Assembly (NCBI GenBank): GCA_937907645.1
Contig: CALCWV010000049.1
Span: 1-7,774 of the forward strand
Length of the DNA: 7,774 bases
Source: an uncultured Clostridia bacterium
Lineage (GTDB): Bacteria > Bacillota > Clostridia > Christensenellales > UBA1242
Reading direction: 5' to 3'
A model generated the notes under the pieces. The model had not been told where the DNA came from and did not search any database. It saw nothing but the letters and a program-made list of their open reading frames with translations. Of the stretch, positions 6,265 to 7,774 are shown in pieces; positions within the stretch are counted from its first letter, which is position 1, and each line of letters starts with the position of its first letter. The position numbers were made by a program, and so were the translations under genes.

Positions 6265-7270
6265 AGTCTTTTATTCTAAGTTTTTTAATTAAATTAAATA
6301 GTGCCGAATTAGTTGCTACTCTTATTGCATCCTGCTGATTTCCTTCAATTGAAAGGTTGTACACTTCAATGGATTTCTTGCTTCCAAGAGCCATATTGAT
6401 GTGATAGTATACTCCAACTTTTCTTCCAGAAATAACAATTGAGATATCGGCCTTTTTCTTTTCAAGAAGCACGAAAGATGTTTTGTTGACCATCTCATTT
6501 TCATCCCTAAAAATCGACTCTGTGTCTGTCTTTACAAAGCCGTTGTCGATCGCAAAAGAGAAAGTTTCACTTGAAAGTCTAGCAGCTCCGCACTGTAAAA
6601 GTTCTCGCGCCACACTGCCACACGTAAAAGAGTCATTTATCGCAATCTTTATGTTTGATAAATTGATCATTTTTGTTGCCACCTCAGCAATTGACATGTT
6701 GCTTTGCGCATAGATATTTTCTCCAAAGGTCTTGTTAATTATAACCTCGTCGTCGCTTATAAACTCAGAGCTAATATTCTTTTTTAAGTACAAATCTGTG
6801 CTTAGTCCATCGCTATACAAAGAGTAATCACTAGAAATGGAAATTCCCTCAAGTTTCTCCTCAACCTGATCTTTTGTTTGGCCATACATTCTGAAAGTAA
6901 GAATATTCGGTAAGCTAAATCTCTCCTTTATTTTCTCCAATGATTTTTTCATTAAAACAGGCAAATCTGCTTCAATTGGAAGGACTAAAATTGGATAGTC
7001 ATCCCCTGTCAAAACTCCCTCACCCTCAACAATTTCACTCTTTGATGAATAGAAAATCTTGCACTCAGAAACAAAATTATCTATTAAATCGTCGTGCAGA
7101 AACAAAAAAGTTGGCGATGAAAAATCGTCAAACTTTTCGTTTTGCTTTTTTATTACAATTTCTTCCGAGTTTAATCCATATCCGAGCATGATTTTTGAAA
7201 GTGCCTGGATATCGACTCTAGCATCCCCTGCTAACACCTTGTCAGAGAGGATTACAATCTTGCAATTCAT
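6251..7270 (-). CDS. cinA: Divergent CinA-family protein (motif-depleted)
   Basis: This 339-residue protein is placed in the CinA family by position between pgsA and recA and by a weak match along the whole length. Residues 4-40 follow the first strand and helix of the MoCF/molybdopterin-binding-like domain, but the usual GTELL...G reads SDKVLAG (9-15). The PG-P-x-E loop reads PIEADLP (98-104). FGxGES reads YGQTKD (129-134). The C-terminal (PncC-like) domain enters with GENIYA (183-188); its AESCTGG motif reads NDSFTCG (212-218), followed by a matching VARELL helix, and the end keeps a G-x-x-x-D-x-I-R helix (310-317). The GGLGPT-DD and GxAGPxG motifs are not found. Typical CinA is about 410 residues, so this copy is short. 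Full CinA acts in nicotinamide mononucleotide deamidation and ADP-ribose hydrolysis and is co-expressed with recA during competence; with its motifs lost, activity here is doubtful. The frame is intact. The ATG overlaps the pgsA stop (ATGA), and AAGGA lies just upstream. Confidence 0.75.
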   Translation of the reverse strand: MNCKIVILSDKVLAGDARVDIQALSKIMLGYGLNSEEIVIKKQNEKFDDFSSPTFLFLHDDLIDNFVSECKIFYSSKSEIVEGEGVLTGDDYPILVLPIEADLPVLMKKSLEKIKERFSLPNILTFRMYGQTKDQVEEKLEGISISSDYSLYSDGLSTDLYLKKNISSEFISDDEVIINKTFGENIYAQSNMSIAEVATKMINLSNIKIAINDSFTCGSVARELLQCGAARLSSETFSFAIDNGFVKTDTESIFRDENEMVNKTSFVLLEKKKADISIVISGRKVGVYYHINMALGSKKSIEVYNLSIEGNQQDAIRVATNSALFNLIKKLRIKDFENL

Positions 7271-7774
7271 TCTTCTTTTTCCTTCTCTTCAAGCTTTTGT
7301 ATAGGTTTTTCTAATGGCCCCTCGGCTCTTGTCATTTTACCAGTTCCTTTAAGCACGTTCTTGTTTTTTACTAAGTAGTTAACGCCAGAATAGATAGTCA
7401 AAAGTACTGACAAGCAGAACAAAATTAAAAGTGTGATTCCGCATGCTGCATTGAATGTTGTACTTAAAGTAAACTCTGTTACTAGGAATGCATAAAGGAG
7501 ATATCCACCGATTGTTATATCTTGGAAAATAGTCTTTATTTTCCCAGCCTTATCAGCCTGCATAACATATTTTTTTGCAGCAGCAATTTGTCTTAGCGCA
7601 CTAATAATAAATTCCCTTGCGAGGATTATAATTACACCTACAATTCCAACAATTCCAACATAGTTAGGAATTGATGTCATAATTGGAGCTCCATCGCTAA
7701 GTGGCCATGACACAATGAGAATAAGTGTTGCCATTACAAGGCACTTATCTGCAATTGGGTCCAACAATTTTCCC
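7267..7774 (-). CDS. pgsA: CDP-diacylglycerol-glycerol-3-phosphate 3-phosphatidyltransferase (5' end outside window)
   Basis: This membrane enzyme makes phosphatidylglycerophosphate, the committed step to phosphatidylglycerol and cardiolipin. The frame runs to the window edge. The first visible residues, G-K-L-L-D-P-I-A-D-K, are the second half of the CDP-alcohol phosphotransferase motif (G-x3-D-x3-D); the DG-x2-AR half lies outside. About 168 residues are visible and roughly 60 are missing. Four hydrophobic segments follow (about residues 8-22, 37-58, 86-104 and 108-132 counted from the TTG codon at 7767), with the family's AREF...LR segment at 50-59 and GKIKT at 75-79. After the last helix comes a 33-residue charged tail ending in K/E repeats, longer than in most PgsA proteins. 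The TGA stop overlaps the start of the cinA-like gene, so the two are translationally coupled. TTG at 7767 is not the real start. Confidence 0.93.
   Translation of the reverse strand, partial: GKLLDPIADKCLVMATLILIVSWPLSDGAPIMTSIPNYVGIVGIVGVIIILAREFIISALRQIAAAKKYVMQADKAGKIKTIFQDITIGGYLLYAFLVTEFTLSTTFNAACGITLLILFCLSVLLTIYSGVNYLVKNKNVLKGTGKMTRAEGPLEKPIQKLEEKEKEE

Noticed and set aside
6483..7304. Plus-strand frames of 76-83 codons opposite the cinA-like gene.
   Set aside because: They are antisense to an intact gene coupled to pgsA and recA, and show neither ribosome binding sites nor recognisable motifs.

Overview
The window is a piece of a low-GC bacterial chromosome, most likely an uncultured member of the Firmicutes/Bacillota. 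Four things point there: the gene order pgsA-cinA-recA, strong AGGAG-type ribosome binding sites, U-rich intrinsic terminators, and a CIRCE (HrcA) operator in front of clpB. The genetic code looks standard, because TGA is used as the stop of pgsA and no in-frame TGA is seen in the other genes. No mobile element, CRISPR array, rRNA or tRNA was recognised. Exact taxonomy cannot be fixed by eye.

Layout. Positions 1-1001 (+) hold the C-terminal part of a class A penicillin-binding protein whose start lies outside the window. After about 170 bp of AT-rich spacer with an extended -10 promoter comes a (+) GT28/MGDG-synthase-like glycosyltransferase (1175-2287), much more AT-rich than its neighbours. 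It converges on clpB (2370-4949, -), and the two share a bidirectional terminator at 2303-2340. Upstream of clpB is a sigma-A type promoter with a CIRCE-like operator over its -35 box. A 240-bp intergenic region (4950-5189) separates clpB from recA. Besides the operator it holds a chain of hairpins, an 11-bp direct repeat and a terminator hairpin; their wobble pairs fit a plus-strand RNA better than a minus-strand one. Then, all on the minus strand, come recA (5190-6212), a divergent cinA-like gene (6251-7270) and the 3' two-thirds or so of pgsA (7267-7774, cut by the window edge). pgsA and cinA overlap by ATGA and are surely co-transcribed. recA follows 38 bp after cinA and appears to have its own promoter inside the cinA 3' end.

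Themes. The window is mostly housekeeping: cell wall synthesis (PBP), membrane lipids (glycolipid glycosyltransferase, PgsA), protein disaggregation (ClpB), and recombination/repair (RecA with its usual CinA partner). I see no convincing new multi-gene system. The points most worth a second look are the plus-strand structured element between clpB and recA, the CinA homologue that has lost the hallmark motifs of both its enzymatic domains while keeping its place and overall domain plan, and the CIRCE control of clpB.
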